Shown one piece after another: positions 1-8,674 of a stretch of DNA of 35,544 nucleotides. The translations under genes were made by a program, and so were the position numbers. Positions within the stretch are counted from its first letter, which is position 1; the number at the start of each line of letters is the position of its first letter. The notes under the pieces are model-generated. The model was not told the DNA's origin. It saw only the letters and a program-made list of their open reading frames with translations, and did no database searches. The DNA is from Muribaculaceae bacterium. GTDB taxonomy: Bacteria; Bacteroidota; Bacteroidia; Bacteroidales; Muribaculaceae. The DNA lies in the NCBI GenBank assembly GCA_017935045.1, contig JAGBIJ010000057.1, forward strand, positions 1 through 35,544, in the 5' to 3' direction.

Positions 1-141
1 GTGTGGTCAGATACCATAAAGTTACTGAAATTCAGCGACTTGACCAAATTTTTAGTGTTAAATTTTCATGCTGAACATCAGATTTTTAACGGATTAAACT
101 CTTGGCTCCCTCGGAGTCGCTAAAAAATAACCGATGTATTG

Positions 142-2474
142 ATGAAGCAGTCACAGTTGGTAAAATTTGGCATGGCCTCGGTAGTGATGGCTTGTGCGGC
201 TTCGGTTCAAGCCGATGTGACCGGGCAAGTGAGGGATGCGGACAGCAATCCGGTAAGGGGATGCGTCATTACGCTGCTTGCACCGTCAGACAGCGCGTTT
301 GTGGCTTCGGATATTACTGATGCCTCGGGGCGTTTCCGTGTGCAGGCTCCTTCGGGCAGATATCTGGTGAATGCTACGGCTCTCGGCCACAAGCCGCAGA
401 ATCTGGTATATGACGGCGGCGAGCTGACTGTGGTGCTGGAAGCCATTGCCTCTGATCTTGGCGAAGTGACTGTGACTGCCGCCGCTCCCGGCACCCTGAC
501 GCGCGAGGCCGACAGATATGTCTATCTGCCTGATGCGTTGCCGGGCGAAGTGATGACTGCCAAAGATGTGCTGAAGACCGTGCCTCTTGTCACGGCGGGA
601 GACAACGCGGTCGAGATTCTCGGCAAAGGCAGCTCGCTGCTCTACATCAACGGCAAGCCGCCGCGCATGGGGCAGAACGCCGCTTTTGCAATGCTGGCGA
701 CCGTGCCGCCAAAAGATATAAAGCGCGTTGAGATAATTACCAATCCCGGCAATATGGTCGGCCCGGGCTTTCAGGGGGGAATAGTCAACGTGATTATGAG
801 CGAACCGGACCAGGGCCTGGTAGGCTCAGCCAAAGCCGCATGGCGGTCGTCAAGCAATGACGCCCGTGGCAACGTCACGATGCCGTCGGTGTACCTGGGC
901 TACGCGCATGACAAGTTTAACGCGGCTCTTTCGGCCGGCTATTCTTATATCAATACCGATGCCCACAGCCGGTCGCTATACGACTATAAGAAAGATGGCT
1001 ATCAGGTGGAAAACGACAGCCATCGTGTGCTGATCGGCAACAGCCTCTCGCTCGGCATGACAGCCACATACGATTTTACTTCCGTCAGTAAGCTCGGAGT
1101 CACTTTCGCCACATCCGCTTCCGGCTACCGGCAGCGTACATCGGCCGAGTCTCTCGATTCGCGGGAGCCGGAAGCTGTCAGGTTTTCCAGTTGTCGCGGG
1201 AGCCTTTCACGCGCCCCTTCTTTTCAGGCATGGCCTTTTACACGCTGCAGACCGATGACAACGGCTCCGGTATAGATGCCTCGGCATGGTATGCCAGCAA
1301 CAAGGAGAAGCGCGACACCGAATACACCGAGAACGATCTCCTGACCGCATCGGAGAGCTATGTCAACGAGAGCGAAGTCGCCCATGCCGAGGCGGACTAT
1401 ACCCATTATTTCCTTCAAGGAGGCAGCCTGTCTGCCGGCTTCAGGCTCAACTACGCGCGTACCGACCGGCGGGAGACGCGCAGCGATGTGGAAGACAGCT
1501 TCCTATATGACGACTACACGGCTGAGATATATGCCGACTACCGGCGCAAGTGGAGCAACGTGTTCAGCATGGCTGTCGGCCTCAGCGGAGAATATGACCA
1601 TGCCAAAGGGGTGCAGCGGTCGCTTTCGCAAACCTTCAGGCGCAACGACTGGAATCTATCGCCCAATGCGAGCATCTCTTTCAGTCTGCCCCGCGCCTCT
1701 CAGAGCCTGGCGCTGGAGTACAGCCAATATGTCTCGCGCCCGGGAGTCAGAGATATGAATCCTTTCCGCATCGAGACCTCTCCGTCCACTTACACCACCG
1801 GAAACCCCGCTTTGAAAAACAGCCGTAGATACATGCTGTCGCTCCGCTACTCGCTGCTCAACAAGATACATGCAGTCGCCCGCCTGGTCAAGGACGACAA
1901 TATGGCGGCAGATTATACCTTTACCGACGGCCAGGGCAAGACGGTCACCACCATCGGCAACCTTGGCGACAGCCGGAGCTTCCTGTTCGAGGCCGGCTAC
2001 TACGACACTTTTGCCAGATTCATGAGACTCAGCGCCACTGTCAACCTGTATTACAACAATGTGCATGCCTGGGCCGACGGGTCGAATATCGGATATTCCG
2101 GCTGGGAAGTACGCCAGAACACGGATCTTACATTCATCATAGCTCCCTGGAATTTCAAGGTGGACATAAGCAATGTACTGTGGGGGCCGTCAAAAAGTGT
2201 GACTCAGACATACAAAACACGCGATTTTCTGGATATCGGCCTGACAAAATATTTAGCCAATGATGTCTCCCTGAGTCTGGACATACGTAATATCACGAAT
2301 AATCGGACCGCCGTCTCCTACAGCAACGCCGACTACGGCTACAGCATCCGTCCGGAGAATCTGGGTGTCTCGTTCGAGGTCAAGGTTTCCTACATGTTCG
2401 GCAAGCGCCGGGTCAATGCCATTGCAGACCGAAGTCAGTCGGCTGGCAGCGAGATCGCCCCGGGCGGAAGATAA
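142..2474 (+). pseudogene. TonB-dependent-receptor-like outer membrane beta-barrel protein, frameshifted
   Basis: Two adjoining reading frames form one outer-membrane protein. The first (142 to about 1183) has a signal peptide cut after VQA (residue 24), a carboxypeptidase-regulatory-like beta-sandwich (about 25-110) and a plug-like domain (about 130-220, with YINGKPPRM and KRVEIITNPG). The second (about 1186-2474) is the barrel, rich in alternating aromatic strands and containing the NPFRIETSPSTYTTGNPALK motif of the OMP_b-brl_3 family. The frames join at a TTTT run at 1183-1186: one extra T would restore AVRFFQLSREPF and give about 777 aa, a normal family length. ATG 142 is preferred over the in-frame TTG at 139 because the signal peptide begins there. 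These proteins resemble TonB-dependent receptors; the ligand is unknown. It is either a real pseudogene or a one-base assembly error. A weak -7-like TAAATTTT lies at 59-66. Confidence 0.85.
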
Positions 2475-2540
2475 TATGCCATAGAGGGCTGAACGAGTGC
2501 GGATTTCCAAGAGAGGAAAACCGGAGTAAAGAAGAATAAT

Positions 2541-2581
2541 TAAAAATTGATATGGGTAAAAAGGGGAAAAATCAATTTTTA
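2541..2581. repeat. AT-rich perfect inverted repeat, possible terminator
   Basis: An 11-bp perfect inverted repeat, TAAAAATTGAT at 2541-2551 and ATCAATTTTTA at 2571-2581, encloses a purine-rich 19-nt loop. It lies 66 nt after the stop of the broken outer-membrane gene, and its right arm ends in a T-run. It could terminate that transcript or be a protein-binding palindrome near the downstream promoter-like box. The stem is AT-only apart from one G-C pair, so its strength as a terminator is doubtful. Confidence 0.45.
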
Positions 2582-2585
2582 TTTG

Positions 2586-2593
2586 TAACTTTG
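2586..2593 (+). promoter_or_regulatory. candidate -7 box of the redox cluster
   Basis: TAACTTTG matches the Bacteroidota -7 consensus TAnnTTTG exactly. No TTTG is present 19-20 nt upstream, where the sequence is AAGGGG-like, so this is a half-supported promoter. A start near 2600 would give a leader of about 125 nt that contains the structured element at 2621-2675. Confidence 0.4.
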
Positions 2594-2620
2594 AGGCGAT
2601 TTATTGTCTAATACATATAC

Positions 2621-2675
2621 AAGGCAGCAGGCGGCCAGCCGCCACAGCGGCGGAAAGCTGCTCCGCAGAAGCCTT
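2621..2675 (+). promoter_or_regulatory. structured 5' leader element upstream of the redox cluster
   Basis: This GC-rich island sits inside an AT-rich spacer and folds on itself. AAGGC at 2621-2625 pairs with GCCTT at 2671-2675, a neighbouring AGCAG can pair with CTGCT near 2658-2662, and GGCGG at 2630-2634 pairs with CCGCC at 2639-2643 around a 4-nt loop. GCGG near 2647 can alternatively pair with CCGC near 2662. It ends about 48 nt before the thioredoxin start. I do not recognise a known riboswitch. It may be a cis-acting leader or a processing site. Confidence 0.35.
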
Positions 2676-2723
2676 GAAGGAATGATAAATAGCTTAATAT
2701 TAACCATTTAACCATAAAATACG

Positions 2724-3212
2724 ATGAAGAAAATCACTATGCTCATCATGGGTGCCCTTCTGGCTATCCCCGCAGCGTTCGCCGAGCTTCCCTCGGTGCA
2801 GCTTAAGGACGTGAACGGCAACACTGTCAACACGGCTCAGCTCTCCAACGACGGCAAGCCGATGGTCATCTCTTTCTGGGCTACCTGGTGCAAACCCTGC
2901 AAGCGCGAGCTCAAGGCTATACAGGAGGTGTATCCCGACTGGCAGGACGAGACAGGTGTGAAGCTCATCGCCGTAAGCATCGACGAGGCTCAGAATATAG
3001 CCAAGGTAAAGCCTTTTGTCGAGGGCTCCGGCTGGGAATATGAGGTACTGCTCGACCCCAACGGCGAGTTCAAGCGCCAGATGGGCGTGAGCGATGTTCC
3101 CCACGCTTTCATCATCGACGGCCAGGGCAATGTGGTATGGAACCACAAGGGCTATGTCGACGGCGGCGAGGAGGAGATTATCGAGAAACTCCGCGAGCTT
3201 ACCGGCAAGTGA
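2724..3212 (+). CDS. periplasmic TlpA-like thioredoxin-family protein
   Basis: This 162-aa exported thiol-disulfide protein has a signal peptide (residues 1-20, cut after AFA) followed by one thioredoxin fold. The active site is WATWCKPC, with C56 and C59, and the cis-proline is in the SDVPHAF segment (P126). These are its only cysteines, so it has one redox centre. TlpA/ResA-like proteins usually reduce disulfides in the periplasm, receiving electrons from DsbD or CcdA; DsbD is encoded three genes downstream on the same strand. The compact size and the lack of an extra N-terminal domain favour a simple electron carrier over a peroxiredoxin. The physiological client cannot be read from the sequence; the neighbouring barrel and Omp28-like lipoprotein are candidates. 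Confidence 0.9.
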   Translation: MKKITMLIMGALLAIPAAFAELPSVQLKDVNGNTVNTAQLSNDGKPMVISFWATWCKPCKRELKAIQEVYPDWQDETGVKLIAVSIDEAQNIAKVKPFVEGSGWEYEVLLDPNGEFKRQMGVSDVPHAFIIDGQGNVVWNHKGYVDGGEEEIIEKLRELTGK

Positions 3213-3262
3213 TTCCCGATACGCGACACTCACTGAACCACCTATTTGCAACCTTATCCCGG

Positions 3263-3288
3263 AGCCGGCGCAGTCTTGCGGTCCGGCT
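3263..3288 (+). promoter_or_regulatory. intercistronic stem-loop between thioredoxin and DUF6029 genes
   Basis: AGCCGG at 3263-3268 pairs with CCGGCT at 3283-3288, and the stem continues inward as CGCA (3269-3272) with TGCG (3277-3280) around the loop GTCT, leaving a two-base GT bulge. TTTGGG follows. The short T stretch makes it a weak terminator at best. It may attenuate the operon or protect or process the mRNA. It lies upstream of GTG 3357, which fits that later start for the next gene. Confidence 0.45.
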
Positions 3289-3356
3289 TTGGGCGTACCA
3301 TGAAGCCTCTTCTCCCGAATATATTTTTTAACTCAAGCAACCTATATCAACTTACA

Positions 3357-5141
3357 GTGAAACGCAGATATATCTATCTTTGTGCCGGCGCGCTGATGCT
3401 CCCGGCAGCCGTCATGGCCGAAGGCGTCACAGCCGAGAAGCCGGACTCGGCATCGGTAGCGCAGGGCTATTCATCCCTCAGTCCTAAGAAAGAAAAAGAA
3501 CCCAACTGGTTCCGCAAAATCCGCCTGTCGGGAAGCGTGCAGACCGAGTTCCTGATTCCGGTGACCGACAAGGGTATGGGCATACCCCATACCGACCGCG
3601 ATGTCTACGCCGCCGATGTGCTCAACAATACCTATTTCGACCTGACTCTTACGGCTCCCTACCTGTCGCTGGGCGGACGCTTCGAGTGGGCCAAATGGCC
3701 TCTGCCCGGTTATGAGAAGGATTTCGCCGGATGGGGCGTGCCTTATTTCTGGGCTACGGGTCACTACAAGGGGCTGTCGGTTACGGCCGGCGACTTCTAC
3801 GAGCAGTTTGGCTCCGGCCTGATTCTGCGTACATATCAGGAGCGCTCGCTGGGCATTGACAACGCCATACGAGGCGGACGCATCAAGCTCAACCCCGGCG
3901 GAGGCGTCTCGCTGACGGCTCTCGGCGGCAAGCAGCGCCGCTATTGGGAGCATAATTCCTCCTGGCTCTGGGGCGGCGACGTAGAGTGGAATCTCGCCGA
4001 AGCATTTCCCAAGGCGTTCGGCTCCGATTACGGGCTGACAGCTGGTTTCTCATACGTGGGCAAGCACGAGAAGGAGACTACGGTCTTCACTGCTGACAAT
4101 GCCTACCGTCTCAATCTGCCTGAGAACACAGCCGCTTTCGATGCCCGCTTGAACGCGAAAATCAAGGACTTCAACATTCTGGCCGAGGCCGCTACTAAAA
4201 ACAACGAGCCTTCTGCCGACAACCATTATACCTACCGTCGCGGATCCGCCTTCCTGCTCTCCGGTTCTTATGCCGCCAAGGGCTTCAGCGCCTTGCTGCA
4301 GGCCAAGCGCTCCGACAATATGAGCTGGCGCTCGGACCGTGGCATGACCGGTATATCCTCCTTTATCAACCACCTGCCCGCCTTTACCATGACCCAGACC
4401 TACGCGCTGGCCGCCATGTATCCCTACGCCACGCAGGCCGACGGAGAGTGGGCCTTCCAGGGCGAGGTGCGCTACACCTTCAAGCGCAAGACTCCGCTGG
4501 GCGGCAAGTATGGCACCAGTGTCCGCTTGTCGGGCAGCTACATCGCCGGCCTTGACCGCGACTATCCCGCCGGCGCGGCCCACGTCCCCGCATCCTACCC
4601 CGTAGGTTCCGATGGCTTCGGCACTCCTTTCTGGAAGATGGGCGAGCTCTACTACGGCGACCTTAATTTCGAGCTGAACAAGAAACTCTCCAAGAGCTTC
4701 CAGTTCACGTTCTTCTATCTGTTCCAGAAATACAATCAGAAAGTGGTTCTGGGCCACGGCGTCAACGGCGATATGGTAACAGCCAACACCTTCATATTCG
4801 AAGGCCAGTGGAAAATCAAGCCGCGCACCCAGCTCCGCTTCGAGGCTCAGTGGCTCCATACCGAGCAGGACCTGGGCGACTGGCTGGCCGCTACCGTCGA
4901 GCTGTCGCTGGCTCCCCACTGGATGTTTACCATCACTGACATGCAGAACTTCAACCACGACGCGAAGCTCGGCCCCACGACCAAGAATTATTACACCTTC
5001 GGCGTGACCTACAACTATCTGCGCAACCGCTTCTATGTGGCCTACGGCCGCACCCGCGAGGGCTACAACTGCTCGGGCGGTATCTGCCGCTGGGTACCCG
5101 CATCTAAGGGCTTTACCATAACTTATAACTACACTTTCTGA
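3357..5141 (+). CDS. DUF6029-type outer membrane beta-barrel protein
   Basis: I read this as a 594-aa outer-membrane barrel of the DUF6029 family of Bacteroidota, function unknown. The GTG at 3357 is chosen because it begins an ideal signal peptide (KRRYIYL, a hydrophobic core, then VMA before the cut at about residue 21). ATG 3300 in the same frame would add 19 residues ahead of it. The mature protein alternates aromatic and polar residues throughout and ends in phenylalanine (YNYTF), as outer-membrane barrels do for Bam recognition. Its only two mature cysteines, C572 and C577, form a C-x4-C pair in the segment just before the last strand. It is 12 nt upstream of an Omp28-like gene and follows a thioredoxin gene, so a link to disulfide chemistry is reasonable inference. 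The family call rests on overall resemblance from memory. Confidence 0.75.
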   Translation: MKRRYIYLCAGALMLPAAVMAEGVTAEKPDSASVAQGYSSLSPKKEKEPNWFRKIRLSGSVQTEFLIPVTDKGMGIPHTDRDVYAADVLNNTYFDLTLTAPYLSLGGRFEWAKWPLPGYEKDFAGWGVPYFWATGHYKGLSVTAGDFYEQFGSGLILRTYQERSLGIDNAIRGGRIKLNPGGGVSLTALGGKQRRYWEHNSSWLWGGDVEWNLAEAFPKAFGSDYGLTAGFSYVGKHEKETTVFTADNAYRLNLPENTAAFDARLNAKIKDFNILAEAATKNNEPSADNHYTYRRGSAFLLSGSYAAKGFSALLQAKRSDNMSWRSDRGMTGISSFINHLPAFTMTQTYALAAMYPYATQADGEWAFQGEVRYTFKRKTPLGGKYGTSVRLSGSYIAGLDRDYPAGAAHVPASYPVGSDGFGTPFWKMGELYYGDLNFELNKKLSKSFQFTFFYLFQKYNQKVVLGHGVNGDMVTANTFIFEGQWKIKPRTQLRFEAQWLHTEQDLGDWLAATVELSLAPHWMFTITDMQNFNHDAKLGPTTKNYYTFGVTYNYLRNRFYVAYGRTREGYNCSGGICRWVPASKGFTITYNYTF

Positions 5142-5153
5142 TAAATAAGACAG

Positions 5154-6017
5154 ATGAAAACACTTCATATACTCGCGGCCGCAGCCACACTCTGCTCTCT
5201 GGCCGCCTGCGACAATATTGATGAAAAAGACCGCTTCATCCCCGTAGAGCGCCCGCACTCCGACAAGACGGTGCTTATCGAGGAGTTTACCGGCGCCAAC
5301 TGCAACAACTGTCCGGAGGGAGCTGCCGCAGTGGCAGCCCTGCATGAGACATACGGCGACAATGTGATAGCTGTCGCCGAGTATCCCAACCAGATGCCGC
5401 AGCTTACCAATCCTCCCATTCCTATACCCGGCGGCGATCTGCGCACTCAGCTCGCTTCCGACTATTTCAGCGCATACGACGGCCCTTCGCGCGGTCTGCC
5501 ATCGGCTATGTTCGACCGCACGAAGTTTGACGGCCGTGAACTTCAGCTTACACCATCGACTTGGGGTACACCAGTCTACAATCTTCTTCAGCTCCAGTCG
5601 CCCGTTAATATATCCATGACATGCGGCTACGACGAGGCGACACGCAAGCTCAACGTAGACTATTCTGTGGAGTTTGTAGACGGTGTCAAGGAACCGGTGT
5701 CATATCAGCTTTGGCTCGTGGAGAACGGTATCATCACAGTGCAGGCCGACAAGAACGCCCCCGGCGGCATTGTCCCCAACTACGAGAACAACCATGTGCT
5801 CCGCGCCGCGCTCAACGGCACCTGGGGCACCGCTCACGGCGACGGCCACCTGCCCGCGCAGAGCATAGAAGGCTCCGGCTCCATCACGCTCGACAACGCC
5901 TGGAAGGCCGAGAACTGTCAGGTGGTGGGCTTCCTTTTCTATACCGACAGCCGCCGCGTGATACAGGCTTCGCTGCTTAAGTCCATCTACAATCAGGCTC
6001 CCGCTGAAAATAATTAA
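5154..6017 (+). CDS. Omp28-like lipoprotein with CxxC motif
   Basis: This 287-aa lipoprotein has a signal peptide with lipobox LAAC (C19), so it should be lipid-anchored, probably in the outer membrane. A thioredoxin-like segment follows: VLIEEFTGANCNNCPEG with C50 and C53, then ALHETYGDNVIAVAEYPNQ. This is the signature of the Omp28 family first described from Porphyromonas gingivalis. The C-terminal half is beta-rich and carries C157 and C255, which could form a structural disulfide. The gene starts 12 nt after the DUF6029 gene and ends 14 nt before dsbD, so co-transcription is likely. A CxxC protein beside DsbD suggests a disulfide reductase or isomerase near the cell surface, but enzymatic activity of the family is not established. 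Confidence 0.85.
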   Translation: MKTLHILAAAATLCSLAACDNIDEKDRFIPVERPHSDKTVLIEEFTGANCNNCPEGAAAVAALHETYGDNVIAVAEYPNQMPQLTNPPIPIPGGDLRTQLASDYFSAYDGPSRGLPSAMFDRTKFDGRELQLTPSTWGTPVYNLLQLQSPVNISMTCGYDEATRKLNVDYSVEFVDGVKEPVSYQLWLVENGIITVQADKNAPGGIVPNYENNHVLRAALNGTWGTAHGDGHLPAQSIEGSGSITLDNAWKAENCQVVGFLFYTDSRRVIQASLLKSIYNQAPAENN

Positions 6018-6031
6018 ATCTATATACGCAA

Positions 6032-8098
6032 ATGAAAAAGACACTTGCTTTAGTTTTTACATTCGTCATGTTTGCCGTGCTGGGCATGAAGGGCGCTGAC
6101 CCTGTAGTCTGGTCATACAAGCTTGTCGATGAAAATACCGATCATCCGGCTCTCAAGATTACCGCCAACGTAGCCGCCGGCTACCACCTCTATGACTTCA
6201 ATCACGGCGGTATGGAGAATCCGCTCAAGATTACAGTCACACCCAAGGGCGCTACTCTTGTCGGCACGCCTGTGCCTTCTAAGAAGTTCATAGCCGAGAC
6301 AGACGAGGACGGCATGCCCGCCAAGTACTATACCGGCAGCGTGACCTTTACCCAGAAGCTCAAGCCTACGAAGGCCGACTTCTCGCTGACTGTCAAGATT
6401 ACCGGCCAGGCCTGCAATGACAGCGGATGCCATAACTTCAACAAGGCTGAGATTCTCAACGGCAAGGCGAAAGTAGCCGGCGAGGAAAAAGATGAGAAAG
6501 AGGAGGAGAAAGCCGAAGAGGTAATAGTCGAGGAGAAATCCGCTGACACCGTGGCCGTGGCAGCCATGCTGCCTGACTCTGTGGCTGACAGCGCCGCTGC
6601 CGCTGTCGGCGCCACTGCTGCCGACTCCGCTCTCTGGGAAAATGTAGAGGCCGAGGTCAAGGCGCTCTCCAAAGAGGAGAAGGAGGCAAGCCTCTGGGCC
6701 ATCTTCATCGCCGGTATCCTCGGCGGCCTGATCGCCCTGATTACCCCCTGCGTATGGCCCATGATTCCTATGACAGTATCTTTCTTCCTCAAGCAGAACA
6801 AGACGCGCGCCAAGTCAGTGCGTACAGCCGCTGTCTACGGTCTCTCCATCATCGTAATCTACGTCATACTCGGTCTGCTCGTCACGGCCATCTTCGGCGA
6901 AGGCGCGCTCAACGCACTGTCGACCAACGCTATCTTCAACGTCTTCTTCTTCCTTCTGCTTGTAGTCTTCGCCATCTCCTTCATGGGCGGCTTTGAGCTG
7001 ACTCTGCCGTCGAAGTGGACCAACAAGATGGACTCCAAGGTCGACTCCACCACCGGTATGCTCTCCGTATTCTTCATGGCTTTCACTCTTGCCCTGGTAT
7101 CCTTCTCCTGCACCGGCCCCATTATCGGCACTCTGCTTGTCGAGGCTGCCACCAGCGGCAACTATCTGGCTCCCGCCATCGGCATGTTCGGCTTCGCCCG
7201 TGCCCTGGCTCTGCCGTTCACGCTGTTCGCCATGTTCCCCACCATGCTGAAGTCCATGCCCAAGAGCGGCGGCTGGCTGAACTCCGTAAAGGTAGTGCTC
7301 GGCTTCCTTGAGCTGGCCCTGGCGCTGAAGTTCCTCTCCATCGCCGACCTTACTACCGGCTGGCGCATCCTGGACCGCGAGGTGTTCCTCTGCCTCTGGA
7401 TAGTCATCTTCTTCCTGCTCGGTGTCTACCTGCTCGGCAAGCTTCGCTTCCCCCACGACTCCAAGGTGGAGAAGACCGGCGTGGGCCGCTTCATGCTCGC
7501 GCTGATTAGCTTCGCTTTCGCCGTATATATGCTGCCCGGTCTGTGGGGCGCTCCGCTGAAAGCCATCAGCGCCTTCGCGCCGCCGAGTACTACGCAGGAC
7601 TTCTCTCTTTTTGAGGGCGAGGTAAAGGCCCGCTCCCACAGCTATGAGGAGGGTGTGGCTCTCGGTGTGAACGAAGACAAGCCTATTCTGCTCGACTTCT
7701 CCGGCCACGGCTGCACCAACTGCCGCGAGCTTGAGGGCGCCGTCTGGACAAACGACGAGGTGCGCAACATCATCAACGACAAATTCATCCTTGTCTCCCT
7801 GATGGTCGACGAGCGCACTCCGCTTCCCGAGCAGATTATCAAGAAGAACCGCAACGGCGAGACTGTCATACTTGAGACTGTAGGCGAGCTGTGGGGATTC
7901 CTTGAGAGCGAGAAATTCGGTATCATGGCTCAGCCGTATCATATCATCATAGACCACAATGGCAAGCCCTTGTCGCAGGCTATGGACTATAATAACGGCA
8001 AGAATGTAGACAACTACATCAAGTTCCTGGAAACCGGCCTTGAGAATTATAACAAGAAGCATGCTGCCGCCACTGCGCAGCAGCCCGCGGCCGAATGA
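6032..8098 (+). CDS. dsbD: thiol:disulfide interchange protein DsbD
   Basis: This 688-aa protein carries electrons from cytoplasmic thioredoxin across the inner membrane to periplasmic thiol proteins. The three modules of DsbD are present. The N-terminal periplasmic alpha domain follows a signal peptide (about 1-22) and has the redox pair C128/C133. The central membrane domain (about 220-505) has the paired cysteines C240 (ITPCVWPMIP) and C360 (SFSCTGP). The C-terminal thioredoxin-like gamma domain has GHGCTNC (C561/C564). A linker of about 70 residues rich in Glu, Lys and Ala (about 148-218) between alpha and membrane domains is long and low-complexity. It is the last gene of the four-gene cluster and is followed 22 nt later by a strong terminator. 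Confidence 0.96.
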   Translation: MKKTLALVFTFVMFAVLGMKGADPVVWSYKLVDENTDHPALKITANVAAGYHLYDFNHGGMENPLKITVTPKGATLVGTPVPSKKFIAETDEDGMPAKYYTGSVTFTQKLKPTKADFSLTVKITGQACNDSGCHNFNKAEILNGKAKVAGEEKDEKEEEKAEEVIVEEKSADTVAVAAMLPDSVADSAAAAVGATAADSALWENVEAEVKALSKEEKEASLWAIFIAGILGGLIALITPCVWPMIPMTVSFFLKQNKTRAKSVRTAAVYGLSIIVIYVILGLLVTAIFGEGALNALSTNAIFNVFFFLLLVVFAISFMGGFELTLPSKWTNKMDSKVDSTTGMLSVFFMAFTLALVSFSCTGPIIGTLLVEAATSGNYLAPAIGMFGFARALALPFTLFAMFPTMLKSMPKSGGWLNSVKVVLGFLELALALKFLSIADLTTGWRILDREVFLCLWIVIFFLLGVYLLGKLRFPHDSKVEKTGVGRFMLALISFAFAVYMLPGLWGAPLKAISAFAPPSTTQDFSLFEGEVKARSHSYEEGVALGVNEDKPILLDFSGHGCTNCRELEGAVWTNDEVRNIINDKFILVSLMVDERTPLPEQIIKKNRNGETVILETVGELWGFLESEKFGIMAQPYHIIIDHNGKPLSQAMDYNNGKNVDNYIKFLETGLENYNKKHAAATAQQPAAE

Positions 8099-8120
8099 GG
8101 CTGACGGATAACTATAAAAA

Positions 8121-8160
8121 TGGGAGGCGTCCTGTATCGGGGCGCCTCCCATTGTTATTA
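8121..8160. terminator. bidirectional terminator between dsbD and the lipoprotein gene
   Basis: A perfect 9-bp stem, TGGGAGGCG at 8121-8129 and CGCCTCCCA at 8143-8151, has a 13-nt loop. Read on the plus strand it ends in TTGTTATTA; read on the minus strand it ends in TTTTTATAG. It therefore serves dsbD from one side and, more strongly, the convergent lipoprotein gene from the other. Confidence 0.85.
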
Positions 8161-8205
8161 TCTATATACAGTCCTCAGATAGAGCTGTATTATTATAGGT
8201 ATAGG

Positions 8206-8649
8206 TTACTTGCGGAGCTTGTCGGCAGCCTTGTCCAAGGCGTCGGCTGCGGCAGCCTTTCCTTTCTCTACGCCGTCTTTGGCAGCGGCAGCGCCCTTTT
8301 CAGCCATCTCCTTGCCTTTTGCCGCGCCGTCCTTGAGGGCTTGTTTGCCTTTGTCCAAAGCTTCTTTACCGGCAGCTGCGCCTGCCTTGGCTGCGTCTTC
8401 AGCCGCGGCGGCTCCGTCCTTGGCTGCCTCCGAAGCATTGGTTGCTGCCTCCGAAGCCTCTTGGCTTGCCTGCTCGCTGAGTTCGGCCGGAGCCTGCGGG
8501 TCGTCGGATATATTGGTGTCTTGGGTCACAGTTTCTTCGATGAGGGTTGCCTCCTCTATTACTGCGGTGTCCTGAGCGTTATCTTTTTTAGAGCAAGATG
8601 CGAGGCAGATCATTGCGAGTGCGGCTGCCGAGAGAAAAATCTTTTTCAT
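8206..8649 (-). CDS. small lipoprotein with tandem 11-residue repeats (LEA-like)
   Basis: This 147-aa lipoprotein has a signal peptide with lipobox LASC (C19), an acidic Thr/Glu/Asp-rich linker (about 20-63), then seven consecutive 11-residue units (64-140) and a short basic tail ending DKLRK. The units, such as AAKAGAAAGKE, ALDKGKQALKD and GAAKGKEMAEK, contain Ala, Gly, Lys, Glu and Asp in an amphipathic hendecad pattern with no aromatic residue. This resembles group 3 LEA proteins and other extended alpha-helical or right-handed coiled-coil repeats. Lipid-anchored, it could form a flexible helix in the periplasm, as a membrane spacer or stress protectant. Function is unknown. The gene stands alone between a terminator and its own candidate promoter. 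Confidence 0.8.
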   Translation of the reverse strand: MKKIFLSAAALAMICLASCSKKDNAQDTAVIEEATLIEETVTQDTNISDDPQAPAELSEQASQEASEAATNASEAAKDGAAAAEDAAKAGAAAGKEALDKGKQALKDGAAKGKEMAEKGAAAAKDGVEKGKAAAADALDKAADKLRK

Positions 8650-8674
8650 AACAGTTGAAAATATTTGTTTAGTA

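Noticed and set aside
1183-1186. Programmed -1 frameshift in the outer-membrane gene
   Set aside because: The shift site has no X-XXY-YYZ heptamer and no downstream stem that I can see; a base loss in a T-run is simpler.
4050-5345. Minus-strand open frame (431 codons)
   Set aside because: Antisense to the DUF6029 and Omp28-like genes; no domain and biased composition.
6815-8152. Minus-strand open frame (445 codons)
   Set aside because: Antisense to dsbD, which has all of its redox motifs; it also runs through the terminator at 8121-8151.
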